NCBI GenBank assembly: GCA_001599935.1 | Contig: BCIJ01000002.1 | Location: 1,224,035-1,288,034 of the forward strand | Direction of reading: 5' to 3' | Origin: Holtermannia corniformis | Lineage: Eukaryota > Basidiomycota > Tremellomycetes > Holtermanniales | DNA length: 64,000 bases | In this document: piece after piece, positions 13,101 through 23,591 of the stretch | How the letters are laid out: every line of letters starts with the position of its first letter | Numbering within the stretch: position 1 is the first letter of the stretch | Notes under the pieces: model-generated | Database searches by the model: none | Told to the model about the DNA's origin: nothing | Seen by the model: only the letters and a program-made list of their open reading frames with translations | Made by a program: the position numbers and the translations under genes

Positions 13101-13212
13101 AGCGGGACGACTGACGAGGGCCAGACGGTGTACGACTGTGAGTGTGGTCGGGGCTGGTGTCGGCTACTGACGAGGCGCAGATAATGCCTACCTGAACGAG
13201 GCGTTTGTATGA
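10200..13212 (+). CDS. ain1: Alpha-actinin (Ain1-like actin cross-linker)
   Basis: Heavily split gene. CH1 starts with [20 protein letters not shown] and runs through [37 protein letters not shown] and [19 protein letters not shown]2 has [20 protein letters not shown] and [20 protein letters not shown]. About two spectrin-like helical repeats follow (for example [12 protein letters not shown] and AELSIG-type heptads), then [20 protein letters not shown], the junction to the EF-hands, and [20 protein letters not shown]. The final exon ends NAYLNEAFV. Two spectrin repeats match the short rod of fission-yeast Ain1, which bundles actin in the contractile ring. Two exons are extremely small: 10515-10520 (6 nt, residues LL) and 10791-10799 (9 nt). 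The start [10 protein letters not shown] at 10200 is the only ATG in frame with CH1. The neighbour downstream is cofilin. Confidence 0.92.
10515..10520 (+). other. 6-nt microexon of the alpha-actinin gene
   Basis: Flanked by CGCTAG on the left and GTGGGT on the right. It supplies Leu-Leu between KLIQ (exon ending 10466) and EIMAE (exon starting 10569). Skipping it keeps the frame but deletes the conserved LL of the CH1 helix; retaining the following intron gives a TGA within six codons. Confidence 0.75.
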
Positions 13213-13461
13213 GGATGAACATAGACACGCCAAGCTTTTGCGGATCATGCGAGATGTATAGCATACTACGACCGTGTTCGGCCGAGGTGTGCTTGGCTCA
13301 GCAACGCCATGTCGATGTTGCGCAGGTCGACAGCAGCGCCACTGAGAGTTGGTGCTGCACTTTCCCAAAGCGGTAACCGCCGCGCGCCCAGCTTGGTGCT
13401 GGCTCGTCAGTCGAACCAGCTGTCAACAACCACCGACAGCACACGCATCCACCCTCACAGA

Positions 13462-14064
13462 ATGGTTCGTAGTGCAGTCATCTACGATCCCACCTCACTG
13501 ACGCGATCGTCTCACAGTCGTCCGGAGTCCAGCCCGTCCGTCACACCCCTTTCCTCGTCGTGTTCTGACGGACCCTGCAGACGGCCGAGTGCCTCGAGAA
13601 ATACCAAGAGCTCAAGACGGGCAAGAAGATCAGCTTCATCATCTACGGGCTCTCGGCCGACAAGAAGAACATTCAAGTCCTCAAGGTGTCCGAGGACCGC
13701 GAGTTTGATGCGTTTGTCGCCGAGCTCCCGGAAAAGGACTCGCGGTACGCCGTGGTTGATTTCCAGTTTGAGACCGAGGGCGACGGGAAGCGGTCCAAGA
13801 TTCTTTTCGTCCAGTGGTTCGTACCTTGTCCACGGTTGGATCACGCGCTGAAGACGCTTAGGTCGCCTGACGAGGCGCCCGTGCGCTCCAAGATGCTCGC
13901 GAGCAGCAGCAAAGACGCCCTCCGTCGCCGCTTGGACGGTATCGCCGCCGAGATTCAGGCTTCCGACTACAGCGAGATCACGCGTGAAGTCGGTCAGTAT
14001 CCTTGTCTTATCTCCCGAGCTAGGCTGAAGACGACCAGTCCTCGAAAAGGTCTCGCGCCGCTAA
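13462..14064 (+). CDS. COF1: Cofilin / actin-depolymerising factor
   Basis: Five coding exons sum to 137 residues, the normal cofilin length. Exon 1 contributes only the ATG; exon 2 (13518-13535, 18 nt) gives SSGVQP with the regulatory Ser next to the Met; exon 3 (13581-13816) starts TAECLEKYQELKTGKK, then FIIYGLSADKKNIQVLK and ends at LFVQ; exon 4 begins WSPDEAPVRSKMLASSSKDA, the long actin-binding helix; exon 5 ends VLEKVSRR. Cofilin severs and depolymerises actin filaments. An intron right after the initiator Met is also known in plant and animal ADF/cofilin genes. An in-frame upstream ATG at 13309 would add a 51-residue basic leader (see findings). Separated by 249 nt from alpha-actinin, same strand. 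Confidence 0.93.
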
Positions 14065-14148
14065 ACCCAACCGACTGAAACTCTTGTCTACTCCGTACGC
14101 TTTGCCCTTGTAGACATGCTAAGATCTGCTGGCGCTTGCATCCACACT

Positions 14149-16910
14149 CTACGAGGTCCCCTGCTGGCTCTCGGCAGCCGGCTCGGCCATCTCCACATCT
14201 TCCTTGCTAACTTGGACTTGTGGCGGCTGTTGCTCTGGCTCCGACTCGGTTTCCGGTTCAATCTTGATCGTCGGCGACGTCGGCAGTTCGGCGCTCGGTG
14301 CTGTAGGTGTCGGCGGCGCCTCGCCTTGACGCGCATACACGAGCAGATAAGGCCCGCCGTCAGTGTACAGCCCACACCGGTCGGTCGCGATAGTCTGCCA
14401 GTCCGTCTGAGTCTGTCAGTTGTGCCGAGTCGCGCGTTGACGACAAGGTAACTCACCTTGACAGCCTCGTGCTCCGTCGTCTTCCACCACGCGCCATCGT
14501 CGCCCCGGACATAGCCGTACAGATGGTTCGCGCCGCTCGGGAAGCCATCGTGCCAGAGCGCAGAGTGTAGGCGGTACTGGCGTAATGTCAACAGAGATGG
14601 TCGGAGCGTCATCCGCACTTACCCCGTGTTGCAGATAGGCCGGGTCATCGGTCTCGAATACGGCGCCTGCGGCCTTCTTCTCTTCAACCACGAGCTCGGC
14701 CTGGAGCGCTGGAGCGGAGTCAGCGCCGATCACAGTCGTCGAAGAGCATCATACCATCCACTTTGCTCTGCAAAATATCCAACGTCTGCTGCAGCTACGG
14801 TACGTCAGTACCGCTACGCTTGACACTCGGCAGAAGCCCACCTTGAGCTTGAGTTCCGTTGCCGTCTCTTTCTGAACGACGTCGTCCGCCTCTGGCGATT
14901 CGTCGAAATGCTTGATCGCCCTGAGCACAATGCGTCAGCCCGAGCCCCGCTCACGATCCCAACGGCTCACCTCTGCAGACTCTCGAGAATCTTGTGATCC
15001 TGCAATGAATCAGTTCGGTCCTGCATCCGTACATACCAAAGCAAAGGCCGAGTCCCACCTTGTGCACCGTCCAGCTCTGCAGCTTGTCCTTGAGCCTCCT
15101 CGCTTGGCCCGCGGCAAGCCCCTGTTCGGCCCGAAGCTGGATCGACCTCGCCGCGTTGGCTTGCATGAAGCGATCTGCCCGACGCCAGATCAGTCTAGCC
15201 CGAGCGGCGCTCAATGCCAAGTCACCAAGGTAGATCTCCTCTTCGAGCACCCACGGCACCCTCGGTCCCGAGCCTCCATTCTGCCCAAGCAAGAACACGA
15301 GCACGTCTGCCGTATCGAGAATCGTGTCCATCCGATCCGTCCACATGATGCGCGCCAGACCCGAGCAGAGCGTCTGCGCCTCGTCGGATTCACGGTGAAT
15401 GTTGACGTAGGAAGCTGACATTTGGCCGTCGGCTCGGTCGGGTTGGGTGATGGTACTAGCGAGGAGTCTGCGGGGTCAGCGTCGCGACCGATTGATGAGA
15501 CGATGTAGCGAGCAAACCTACCTGCTCGGGTTCTTGAGCCGTCGAAGGATCGCAGGTGCAACCCCCGCATGTGCTCCCTCTTCCGTAGCCCCGGCTTCGG
15601 TCGTGCGCGCAGTAGTGACCGCATCCCAGCCCACGATCAAGTTCTCAAACATCGCTACAAACGCTGGTCAGCGCTGACATGTCACGCCTATCCAAAGGCT
15701 CACTCTTTGCCGGCGCCAACGGTGGCAACTGCCACGGCTCGACTCCCCGCCTGATCACACTCGTCACGCTGCCGACGTCAATGTAACTCATCGAGCTCGT
15801 CTCTGCGTCTCTGAACAGTTGTTGGAGCGCGCGAACGCCGGCCAAGCCCTCGGCGTCCGAATCGGTCGAGAGGGGTAATAGCCTGATCACGTCTCTAAAG
15901 TGCGGGACGGCATGCAGTGCCTGTAGTAGATGCGCGGCATATGTCGAGCTTGGATCCGGTGAGCGCAACACGATTGGCCTGAGGGGTTGTCAGCTGCATG
16001 GCGACAGAGGCAAGGGACGCACGCTCCGGGTGCGCGCTCGGTGTTGACGGGCGCTTCGGTCGGCATGGCGGCCATGGAATGGAACGAAGCGGTCATGAGA
16101 GAGTCTTGGATTGCGCGCTCGAGGTCTGCGTCTGAATAGGTCGGGCCTTGGGCGTCGACGTTGATGGGGGCGGTGGAGGAGCCCTGTTGCTGTCAAGTGT
16201 CAGCCGCTATGCAGCAGGACGAAGAGAGCCCATGGGCCATGAGTGGTGTAGAAGCAGGAGCGCCGAGGAAAGGGCTGGCATTCGCAGACTCACCCCTGCG
16301 GGCACGAGGGCCGTGCTGCCATCTTCGACCCGATTACTGGGTCCATACGTCGGCGGCGGCGGTGCTCCTTCCCTCTCTGCACCGTTCACACCGATCATCG
16401 AGAGCGCAATGGCAGCTGCCATCTGAGCGTCTTCGGGCAACTCAGCGTCGGCCACTTCGTTATGCGAGACTGTGCTTGGGTCAGTACTGATGGCGGCGGC
16501 GAGCACGAACCGGTCGCTCCATCGTGCCGGCTGAAGCCAGTAATGTTCCTCACGCCCGAGGTATGGTCTGGCGGTTGGGCGACTGCTGCTGCCGACTCGC
16601 GGACCGACTCGCTGACGGCCTGGCGGGAGGGTGGGATGTCTGCTGGTTCGCCGTTGGGCCACTGAGATGCTGCGGCGTTGGGATTGTCTAGGTACTGCCA
16701 TGTGCATGTCAGCAATCCTTCTACGCTCGATCAGAGGCCAGCAAGAAGCTCGCAGGACGCAGAGGGACACACCGTTTGACCATCGGTTGAGAACAGCCAG
16801 TCGATCGCCCGCTCTGGGTTCCCTCCCGTTCTCCCGAGCGCATACTGAGCCGCCTGGAGGGTGAAGCCCATGTTGACGAGCTGGTCTGCACTCTGCTCAT
16901 ACTGTGACAT
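14149..16910 (-). CDS. UBA/UIM protein with degenerate USP (peptidase C19) fold, probably inactive
   Basis: N-terminal UBA domain: MSQYEQSADQLVNMGFTLQ then ALGRTGGNPERAIDWLF. A UIM-like helix follows (DAQMAAAIALSMI), then TYGPSNRVEDGSTALVPAG. The USP Cys box is recognisable from PIVLRS to LLQALHAVPHFRDV, but the position normally held by the catalytic Cys (NTCY in active enzymes) reads SSTY. The His box is close to consensus: YRLHSALWHDGFPSGANHLY, then GYVRGDDGAWWK, and the closing GGPYLLVYAR. A charged coiled-coil-like segment lies between. The layout resembles fungal relatives of USP25/28 and yeast Rup1, a ubiquitin-binding adaptor of Rsp5. I infer a non-catalytic ubiquitin-binding scaffold. 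The C-terminal tail is acidic and Pro-rich. At least eight introns; exact borders in 16200-16770 are uncertain. Confidence 0.7.
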
Positions 16911-17007
16911 TGTACAAGGGTGGTGACACGTTCTATGCACAACGTCGTCGTCGTCGGTCGAGGTAAAACACTCGCTACCGCATCCACTATCGACTACAAC
17001 ATCCACA

Positions 17008-18601
17008 ATGTCAGCCTTCAATCTCGCTCTCCCGCAGCCTACAGCGAGCGGGAGTGGTAGTAGGCCACATCCGTCCGTGTCGGTCCCGCCATCACGCCAG
17101 GTCNCGCCCTCGGCACCGCAGGACGCAGACGAAGAGGACGAGGCCGAGGACGAGGTCGAGGACGCGCCGACGGGCCGGGATGAGAGCAAGCGGGCGCTCT
17201 ATGCCAAGAAGAAGGAGATTGTAATGTGCATAGCCAGCGAGCGTCGCGATTCCAGTGCTGATCGTGACTTGCAGGCATCTGTACCAAGAGATGGACGATG
17301 CGCAAAAGGATCGTTTCCAGGCGTTCCAAACGGCTACTATCAACAAGCAGCACATTAGGAGGGTGCGTGCGCTCTTGACTGTTCCTCCTGCCCTGCTACC
17401 TTGTTCCGGGCATCAACCATCCGGTGTGCTGGAGGACTTTGTCCATCTTACCCGTCTTGCCAATCACTGTCGCGACATGCGCAGCAGCCTCTTCTGCTGC
17501 AGCATGTTCTCCGCACTGATTACAGCTCGACTCGAGCTGACTCTCACAGGTCGTCCACACGCTCACCGGTCAACCGATCGCCGTTGCGTTTTCAGCACTC
17601 GTCGCCGGCGTCACCAAAGTCTACGTTGCCGAACTCGTCGAACTCGGTACGTGGCTTTCGCACTGGGCTCTGTCGTAGACTGCAAGACTGTGGATATGGC
17701 AACGCCACGCTCGGCTTTCCATCGTCGTGGCCTTACGCGCCGATGGCGCGGATCGCGCAATGACTAGAGCCGAAGCGGGGCCGTTGCTCGTACGATTGTC
17801 TGTAAAGTAGGATCAGAGTGGGCCGGTACGTTCTACGTTGCGGCTCTGCATCGTTGCACGAAAGCATCAGCTGCTCGTACAAACCATCACGGTGGATTGC
17901 TCTGCTGTATAGTGTCAGAACGGCAAATGGCTCCCGCGGAGGCGCGCAGCCGAGTAACGGCTGCATTATCACTGCGGACTCGTATGCTGGACGGGCACAT
18001 GAACAGCAGTCTCTACGCTTCGCACCATTGTTTGAGAATTTGAACGAGACGCTGCTCAGCCCCCAGATACTCACGCTACCGGTGCGATGGACGCGTCATC
18101 GCGGTGTGACGCGTGCAGCAAAGCCCTGCTCAGTAGCTCCTGCGTTCGGCTGTCCTGTCACTGTGAGCAGATGGTATGTACAGGAAGGCCGCACGCGCGG
18201 TGTCCACGTTAGACGCGGCGTTAGTCTAGGACCTGGATTCCTTCTGCAGCGGCTCTTTTAGATTACCGCTCGACAGACGTCGAATCGACTGCGAACCGTG
18301 GGATATCTCGCTAGCGTATCTTGAGGATGGCGCTGGATCGCCAACTGCGCTGCGTTATCGCTTCCGAGCACCAGATGACAGCTGATCGCTGACGACTCTA
18401 TCAGCCAGAGACATCCAAGCGGCGTCCTCGGCCCCTCTTGGTCCGCTACGACCGCACCACCTGCGCGAAGCCGACCGGCAACTCCGTCGCGTCGGCCTGC
18501 CCGGTCGTCACGTCCGCGGCTTTGGTGGTCTTGGCGCCGGAGCGGGTACGGCGCCGAGTCAAGGTCGAACGGGGCGTGTCAAGCCGCTGTTCAAGGCGTA
18601 G
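17008..18601 (+). CDS. TAF11: TFIID subunit TAF11
   Basis: Four exons sum to exactly 199 codons plus stop. Exon 1 (17008-17225) encodes a Ser/Pro then acidic N-terminus; exon 2 (17275-17362) gives YQEMDDAQKDRFQAFQTATI then NKQHIRR; exon 3 (17550-17646) gives VVHTLTGQPIAVAFSALVAG and VTKVYVAELVEL; exon 4 (18405-18601) gives ARDIQAA and PLGPLRPHHLREADRQLRR, the conserved end of the TAF11 histone fold. TAF11 pairs with TAF13 in TFIID. The last intron (17647-18404) is 758 nt, far above the usual 50 nt here, and the second (17363-17549) is 187 nt. A single ambiguous base sits at 17104 in the disordered N-terminus. Confidence 0.85.
17104..17104. other. Ambiguous base (N)
   Basis: Only non-ACGT base seen in the window. 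It falls in the third position of a codon region in the disordered N-terminus of TAF11 and does not disturb the frame. Confidence 0.95.
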
Positions 18602-18730
18602 CGTAGCGTTGTATGCATCGTTGTATTCGTATCCGTCATCTAGTGAGCACTGCTACAACGCCGCATTGACATATAAAAACAGGGAGAGGGAAGGACTATA
18701 GCACAAAGCCCCGAGATGTATGGATTGGAG

Positions 18731-19757
18731 TCAGCGATGGCGATAGCGGTCGTGTTCGGCGCTGCTGAGGACGGATGACCGTCTTCGGAGCGTGACCGCG
18801 GGCGACTGCGGCTGCGGCCAGGCGTGCGGCCTCGGATCGATCCGTGTCTTTGGCGCCGTTGGCGTCTCGGCTTCGTCTTCAGACGTGTAGCCTTTTTTCG
18901 CACTGCGTTGAGCGGGTGCGTCTGGACGGCGGCGATGCCTGCTACGCTTCTTGCCGTCGTGGCGGTCACGTCTTGGCTGTTGCTGTTGGATGCGCGGGCG
19001 TGTGAGCGTGTTGCCTAGCCACGCGGCGGTGCCACCTAGTGCGAGGCCGACACCGACGAGGCCGCCGACGAGGACGTAGAGTGGGTAGAGCCATTGAACG
19101 AGGTCGATGATCGCTTGGAGCGGAGTCAGCACAAACGTGTGCGCGAGCAGACTCGTGAGGCCTGTGAGTGGGAGAGCGAGGTAGTGCAGTGCCCAGAAGG
19201 CGAGGATGAGGACGAGGACGGCGTGGTGGACGATGAAGGCGACGAGGTTGAACAGTTGCAGGAACGGGAACAGGAACGTCGTGAGCAGCAACGAGGTGAT
19301 TGAGCGCGAAGGCGCGTCGGCGTTGGCGCTGGCGCTGGGGGTGATGGGCAGGCTGGGGGGCGAGATGTGCGGGTACGGGAGGTTGTACGCGTTCAAGCCG
19401 AGGTGGTCGCCTAGGTGGGACGAACGCAGGGAAGCGCGGTAGCCTGTTTCACTGCTACTGGACCACTCGAGCTCATCGGAGCGCGTAAAGATCTGCCAGA
19501 CGAGGTAGAAGCACACGACGTAGACTGAGCCGGGCCGTCAGCTCGTGCCGATGACGGTCACACGACGTACAGACGACGAGCAGAGGTGAGGCCGGTTCAT
19601 CTTTGGATCTCGCTGTGACAGCACCAGTCTGACTCGATCCGACCTCGCCTGTACCCGAGCCCAAGCTGGCTTCTGTGCCCGAGGATGAGAGCGTGCGTGA
19701 GCGTGTGCGTGGGACCGAGATGGGAGACATGGCCGCGTTGGCTGTGCGGTGTGGCAT
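18731..19757 (-). CDS. Multi-pass membrane protein of unknown function
   Basis: Two exons. Exon 1 is Ser/Arg-rich (MSPISVPRTRSRTLSSSGTE) and ends PLLVV; after a 45-nt intron the hydrophobic stretch continues FYVVCFYLVWQIF, so the intron cuts the first membrane helix. Further helices are SLLLTTFLFPFLQLFNLVAF, a long segment with VLILAFWALHYLALPL, and LYPLYVLVGGLVGVGLALGG. The C-terminus is strongly basic (DRHDGKKRSRHRRRP), then carries a short acidic patch (SEDEAET). I do not recognise the family. The start at 19757 (MPHRTANAA) is chosen; 19730 and 19841 are alternatives. It converges with TAF11, 129 nt between stops, and is divergent from the next gene. Confidence 0.55.
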
Positions 19758-20106
19758 ACTGATCAGGCCGTGCAGAGGTGACCTATGATGCTGTGGTGAT
19801 GGTCGAGTGCTGTCGAGTGAGCATGGTCGTTGGTAAAGCACAGTGCGGTTTCTTGCGGTCGATCGCGTCCGAACTCGATCGCCACGTGGCGGTGCATAGT
19901 CACGCCATTAGTGACGCCGGCACGCCTATCAACCCGTTTGCCACCCAGTTAGGCTGGCGCACCAATCCACTATGAGCCCCCACCTGTCTTTGCTTGAGCA
20001 GCGCAGCACTGTGTACGCCATCACAAAGCACGCTCTTACCATCACTAACACTACCAGCGCCGTCGCTCACCCCGCCGCGCCCCGCTCAGCGGCCGGCGTC
20101 GGCACA
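19758..20106. other. Divergent intergenic region
   Basis: 350 nt between two divergent start codons. No clear TATA box or CACGTG element was seen. Open frames entering from the right (from 19972) are the upstream extension of the next gene and have no motif. Confidence 0.4.
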
Positions 20107-23000
20107 ATGGCTCAATTCTGTCCATACTGCCTCACCAACGACGACGAGTTCCAGCTCGTGCCGTATCCCGACGGACCAGGCCTGCACTGCGAAATCTGTG
20201 GATACCTCGATGCCGCCGCGGGCGCTGTAGAGCTCTCGGACGGGTTCGTGGCCCAGCGCAGGGGTGCAGAGGGCGACGTTGGCACGGACGATTATCTGCA
20301 GGCCGTCAAGGACTATCTGGCAACACCGGATGTGAGTACTTTACTTTCTCTCGACTTGGGAAGAGGCTTCAGCTGCTCATGCAGGTCATGGCTGCTGGGA
20401 CCCACCTCGAGACGCTAGCCCACCCGCTGACACTCCCAGGGCCACAGCCTGAACCTGATCACCCACCATCTCCTGATCGACCCATCAACTCGCCTCTTTG
20501 CGTTTCCAGCGCATACCCTCGCTCGCGAAGCATGCAGGATCCACCTCCACCTACTCGACCTCCGGCGCAACCATCAGCGCTCAGGCACCAACCGTAGGGA
20601 TCGACCCGGTCCCATTACAGGCCTTCGCTGGAACGCAAGGTACATGGCTGCTGCCGCCGTCAAAATCGCGTGCAGTCAGCACAATGAGCGCGTGCTGACC
20701 AGAGGCAACAAGGACAAGGGTGAGCTCTTGGTGCTGCCGAGTGTGACGACGATCGCCACTAGACTCGCCGCCGTTCTACCGCTCGATCGTCCAGAGAACC
20801 CGTTTGGCGAGATTGAACCGATTCGACTGGCACGCATCGCGCTCCGTGCGGCGCAACTCCTCGGACATCAGTCGGATCCAGCGAGTGACATCCTCGCCCG
20901 GATCGAGCCCATCCTAGCACACGTAGAGGCTGTACAGGACGCGCTCAGAAACCCAGCGACGGCCAGCGACGAGCTCAAACCCGTGCTAGTGTACCGCCCA
21001 CCGTTCCAAGGCGACAAGCGCCGCTGGGCGCTCGAATGCGCCATTGAGCGCGCAAAGTGGCTCGGCCAGGATTCTCTCGGCGATTGGTTGCGACGCATCA
21101 ACCTGCACGCTGTACGCGTCACGGTCGAAGCGCTCTTTCTCATCACCTCGGTCGTCGGAGTGTTCCAAAGCACCAAGCCTGACGGCGTCGCGGCTGCATT
21201 GGTCATTGCCGCACTCGAAGCGCAAGCGGGCACCAAAGCCGATCCGAAATATTCGCTCGAAAACGAGCTCGGCGCAATCAGTGATGCCCCGCGCTACACT
21301 ATCGCAGATCACGGGTTCAAGCTCACAGAACTCGCCGTCCTCTGGGCACCCTCGCTTCCGCGCATCGGAGTAGCGCTACCGCCCATCCCGGCCAGTCGTG
21401 GCCGGAAACATGTCGCGGAGGGCGCAAAGGGTGGATACGGCTTCAACGGCTCGATGCGCCGCGTAGCGTCTGATCGCGATAAAGCCGCCGCGTGGGGGCG
21501 AGCGATCGCCGAGCATGCGCAACAACTGATCCATTACCGGATCAAGAACCCTCAACTCGGTCTACAGCTTCGTCGAGTCTCGCGCAGAACGACAGCGACC
21601 CCGACCCCAACGCTGGGCGATTCAGACATCGACGAAGCGCGCTCGACGCGCTCGTCGACCGTCATGTCGGCTCGGTCCGAGCCTGCCGAGCTTGATCGCC
21701 AGTATCCGCCCAGTCCGGCGGCTTCCGATACCAACGAGGCGGCACAGTTCGAAAAAGCGTTGCGCGAGGTCGACGACTCGTCGGACGAGGAACCAACAGT
21801 GGACTCGGATGACGATGATGGGACCGTCCTCGAGGTCGGGCTTGGGCGGAAACGAGCAAAGACGGCGTACGCAACCGATGCCGGACCACTGCAGATCAAG
21901 ATCAACTACCCGATCGGACCGCAGCAGCCTGCCAAGCCAGCCGCTGCCCAGCGCCAGCGCATGTACTCGACACCGGATGATACGTCCGACGCAGCGTCTC
22001 AAGCTAGCACTAGCACGCGCGGGCGTGCGCAGACTCCCCTGGTGCTGATTGACGAGACGCTGGGGCCTGCCATCGTTCTTGATCGACCGCCGTACGACGC
22101 GTTTGCAGACCACGGGTTGCTGATCGGCGAGCGCGCGGCGTTGCTTGCGCACCGGCCGTGTGAACTGCGGCGGCGCGGGTTGATCGTCTCGCAGAGCGTC
22201 AAGCAGGCCATGCTGGCCCGTGTCAATGAAGCGCGTGGGCAGGGCTTGATGCCGTCCGACGCTACCGCCCGTCAACGGCTCGGTCTGCCCTCGGCACACG
22301 AATACGCCGATCTCGGACCGTACATTGAGCGCCAGCGCCTCCTCGGCATCCACCCCCTCAAAGCACTCCTCCTAGCCGGCATAGCACCAAATGACATCCC
22401 ACCGCATCACCTCGTCTTCTCGATCCAAGCCTTTCGCTGCGCCTGGGACGACCTCGATGCGCTCGCGTACGAGTTTACAGATGCAGAACTTTTAGGCGAC
22501 GAATACGAGCCTAACATCCGCACGCGCGACGAGAGGCTGCGCTACGATGCCGAGCTGCACATTGATGGCGTTTGGGACGAATGGCTCGCGGCCGAGGCCA
22601 AGCGCGAACAGACGCTCGAAACGGCGCGTAAGCGCAAAGAGGCCAAGGCGGCCAAGATGCGTCGAGTGGGACAAAAGTCTCGCTCGCGCCGACTGGGGCC
22701 TGGATTGGACGTTGTGCAAGACAGCGATGCGGACGCCGATGAGGACGAGGACGAGGGTGTGCAGTGGAGTTGGAAAGATACGGATCTGGGAGACCTAGGT
22801 GTGCCGGACCTCAGTGCTGCAATGTTGGCAAAGGTCGCGAAGGTCCGTCTATGGAGCCGTATCAATCGAGACCCTTGCTGATGATCACTCAGGGCTCGTT
22901 GACGCCCAACAGACCACGCGGCCGTAACGCCAAGCGCCCGGCAGACACTGATCCCGAATCAACACCTCGCGCGGCTCAGCGCGCTAGGCGAGTCAAGTGA
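20107..23000 (+). CDS. Zinc-ribbon protein, divergent TFIIB/Brf-family candidate
   Basis: The N-terminus is a zinc ribbon, FCPYCLTNDDEF ... GLHCEICGYLD (Cx2C...Cx2C). After one intron (20333-20439) a long exon gives GHSLNLITHHLLIDPSTRLF and then RYMAAAAVKIACSQHNERVL, which matches in layout the first cyclin repeat of TFIIB-type factors. A second helical block around 21030-21370 could be the second repeat. The middle is disordered and acidic; the C-terminus has LETARKRKEAKAAKMRR and an acidic run. A short last intron (22842-22892) leads to a basic tail ending ARRVK; without it the stop is at 22881. Candidate roles are Brf1-type TFIIIB subunit or Rrn7/TAF1B-type Pol I factor. The cyclin blocks are much more divergent than in known Brf1, so the call is tentative. 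Confidence 0.45.
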
Positions 23001-23044
23001 GAGCAGCATCCAGCATTGCATGAACATGGCATAGCATCGACGAG

Positions 23045-23323
23045 GTGGGAGTTTGTACATATATAGAGAGTGTTGTATCATCCTTTATATCACCGGTGCA
23101 CGCGCTCGGTGTCCAAGATCTCATAAAAGGTCTGATAGATGATTCGGCTATTCGCCGACCGCTGCCGAGACCCGTCTCGCTACAGACCGAAATCTGGATG
23201 CTTTATGCTATATACAAAGACCTGCGCCGTTCGGCAAGTGGCCACAAAGGTCTGCCTACGTCGGACTTTGACTACGTACAGTCAAAAAGGCTCGCAATCG
23301 ACCTCTTCTCCCAACGCTGGTAG
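23045..23323 (+). CDS. Small open frame of unknown status
   Basis: A 92-codon frame with MGVCTYIESVVSSFI at its start that stops one base before the ATG of the next small gene. It has no known motif and may simply be the 5' leader of that gene. A TATA-like TATATA lies inside it near 23210, about 110 nt before the next ATG. Confidence 0.15.
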   Translation: MGVCTYIESVVSSFISPVHALGVQDLIKGLIDDSAIRRPLPRPVSLQTEIWMLYAIYKDLRRSASGHKGLPTSDFDYVQSKRLAIDLFSQRW

Positions 23324-23324
23324 A

Positions 23325-23591
23325 ATGACTACAAACGATTCATCGACAGGTGAAACGATTACCTGGCAGACTCTGGATTCTATCGGGTTCGACCGCACGG
23401 ACCGGCATGGCAAGCCATGGACATTTGCCTGGGTATCGCAACAGCAGTATATGGACTGGCCAGGTAACATTGGGACAACCCGGCTTCACGAGACCAGGTC
23501 CCGGTTTCTCATCATGAAGTCTGAAGAGCCGATGGATGAGACGGACAGGCAGAGTTTGATCCGTGCGGCCATGCGTAGCTCCACATCATGA
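23325..23591 (+). CDS. Orphan small protein, tandem family F, copy 1
   Basis: 88 residues, no intron, no signal peptide or membrane segment. The family signature is at residues 13-45: TWQTLDSIGFDRTDRHGKPW then TFAWVSQQQYMDW. The second half is weakly conserved (RFLIMKSEEPMDETDRQSLI). Two paralogues follow on the same strand at 24053 and 25168. I do not recognise a known domain. Conservation of the Trp, Gly-Gln/Lys-Pro-Trp and Tyr/Phe-x-x-W positions between copies argues that it is translated. Confidence 0.55.
   Translation: MTTNDSSTGETITWQTLDSIGFDRTDRHGKPWTFAWVSQQQYMDWPGNIGTTRLHETRSRFLIMKSEEPMDETDRQSLIRAAMRSSTS

Noticed and set aside
16207..16770. 187-codon minus-strand frame as a separate gene
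   Set aside because: Its second half is an exon of the UBA/UIM gene; the first half is out of frame with the family and belongs to the neighbouring exon in another frame.
18088..18215. Cys-rich peptide in the TAF11 intron resembling a Zn2Cys6 start (RCDACSKALL)
   Set aside because: Cysteine spacing does not fit the binuclear cluster and no further exons of a transcription factor follow.
17818..18261. 147-codon frame inside the TAF11 intron as a nested gene
   Set aside because: No motif, no start context and composition like random GC-rich DNA; kept only as part of the intron finding.
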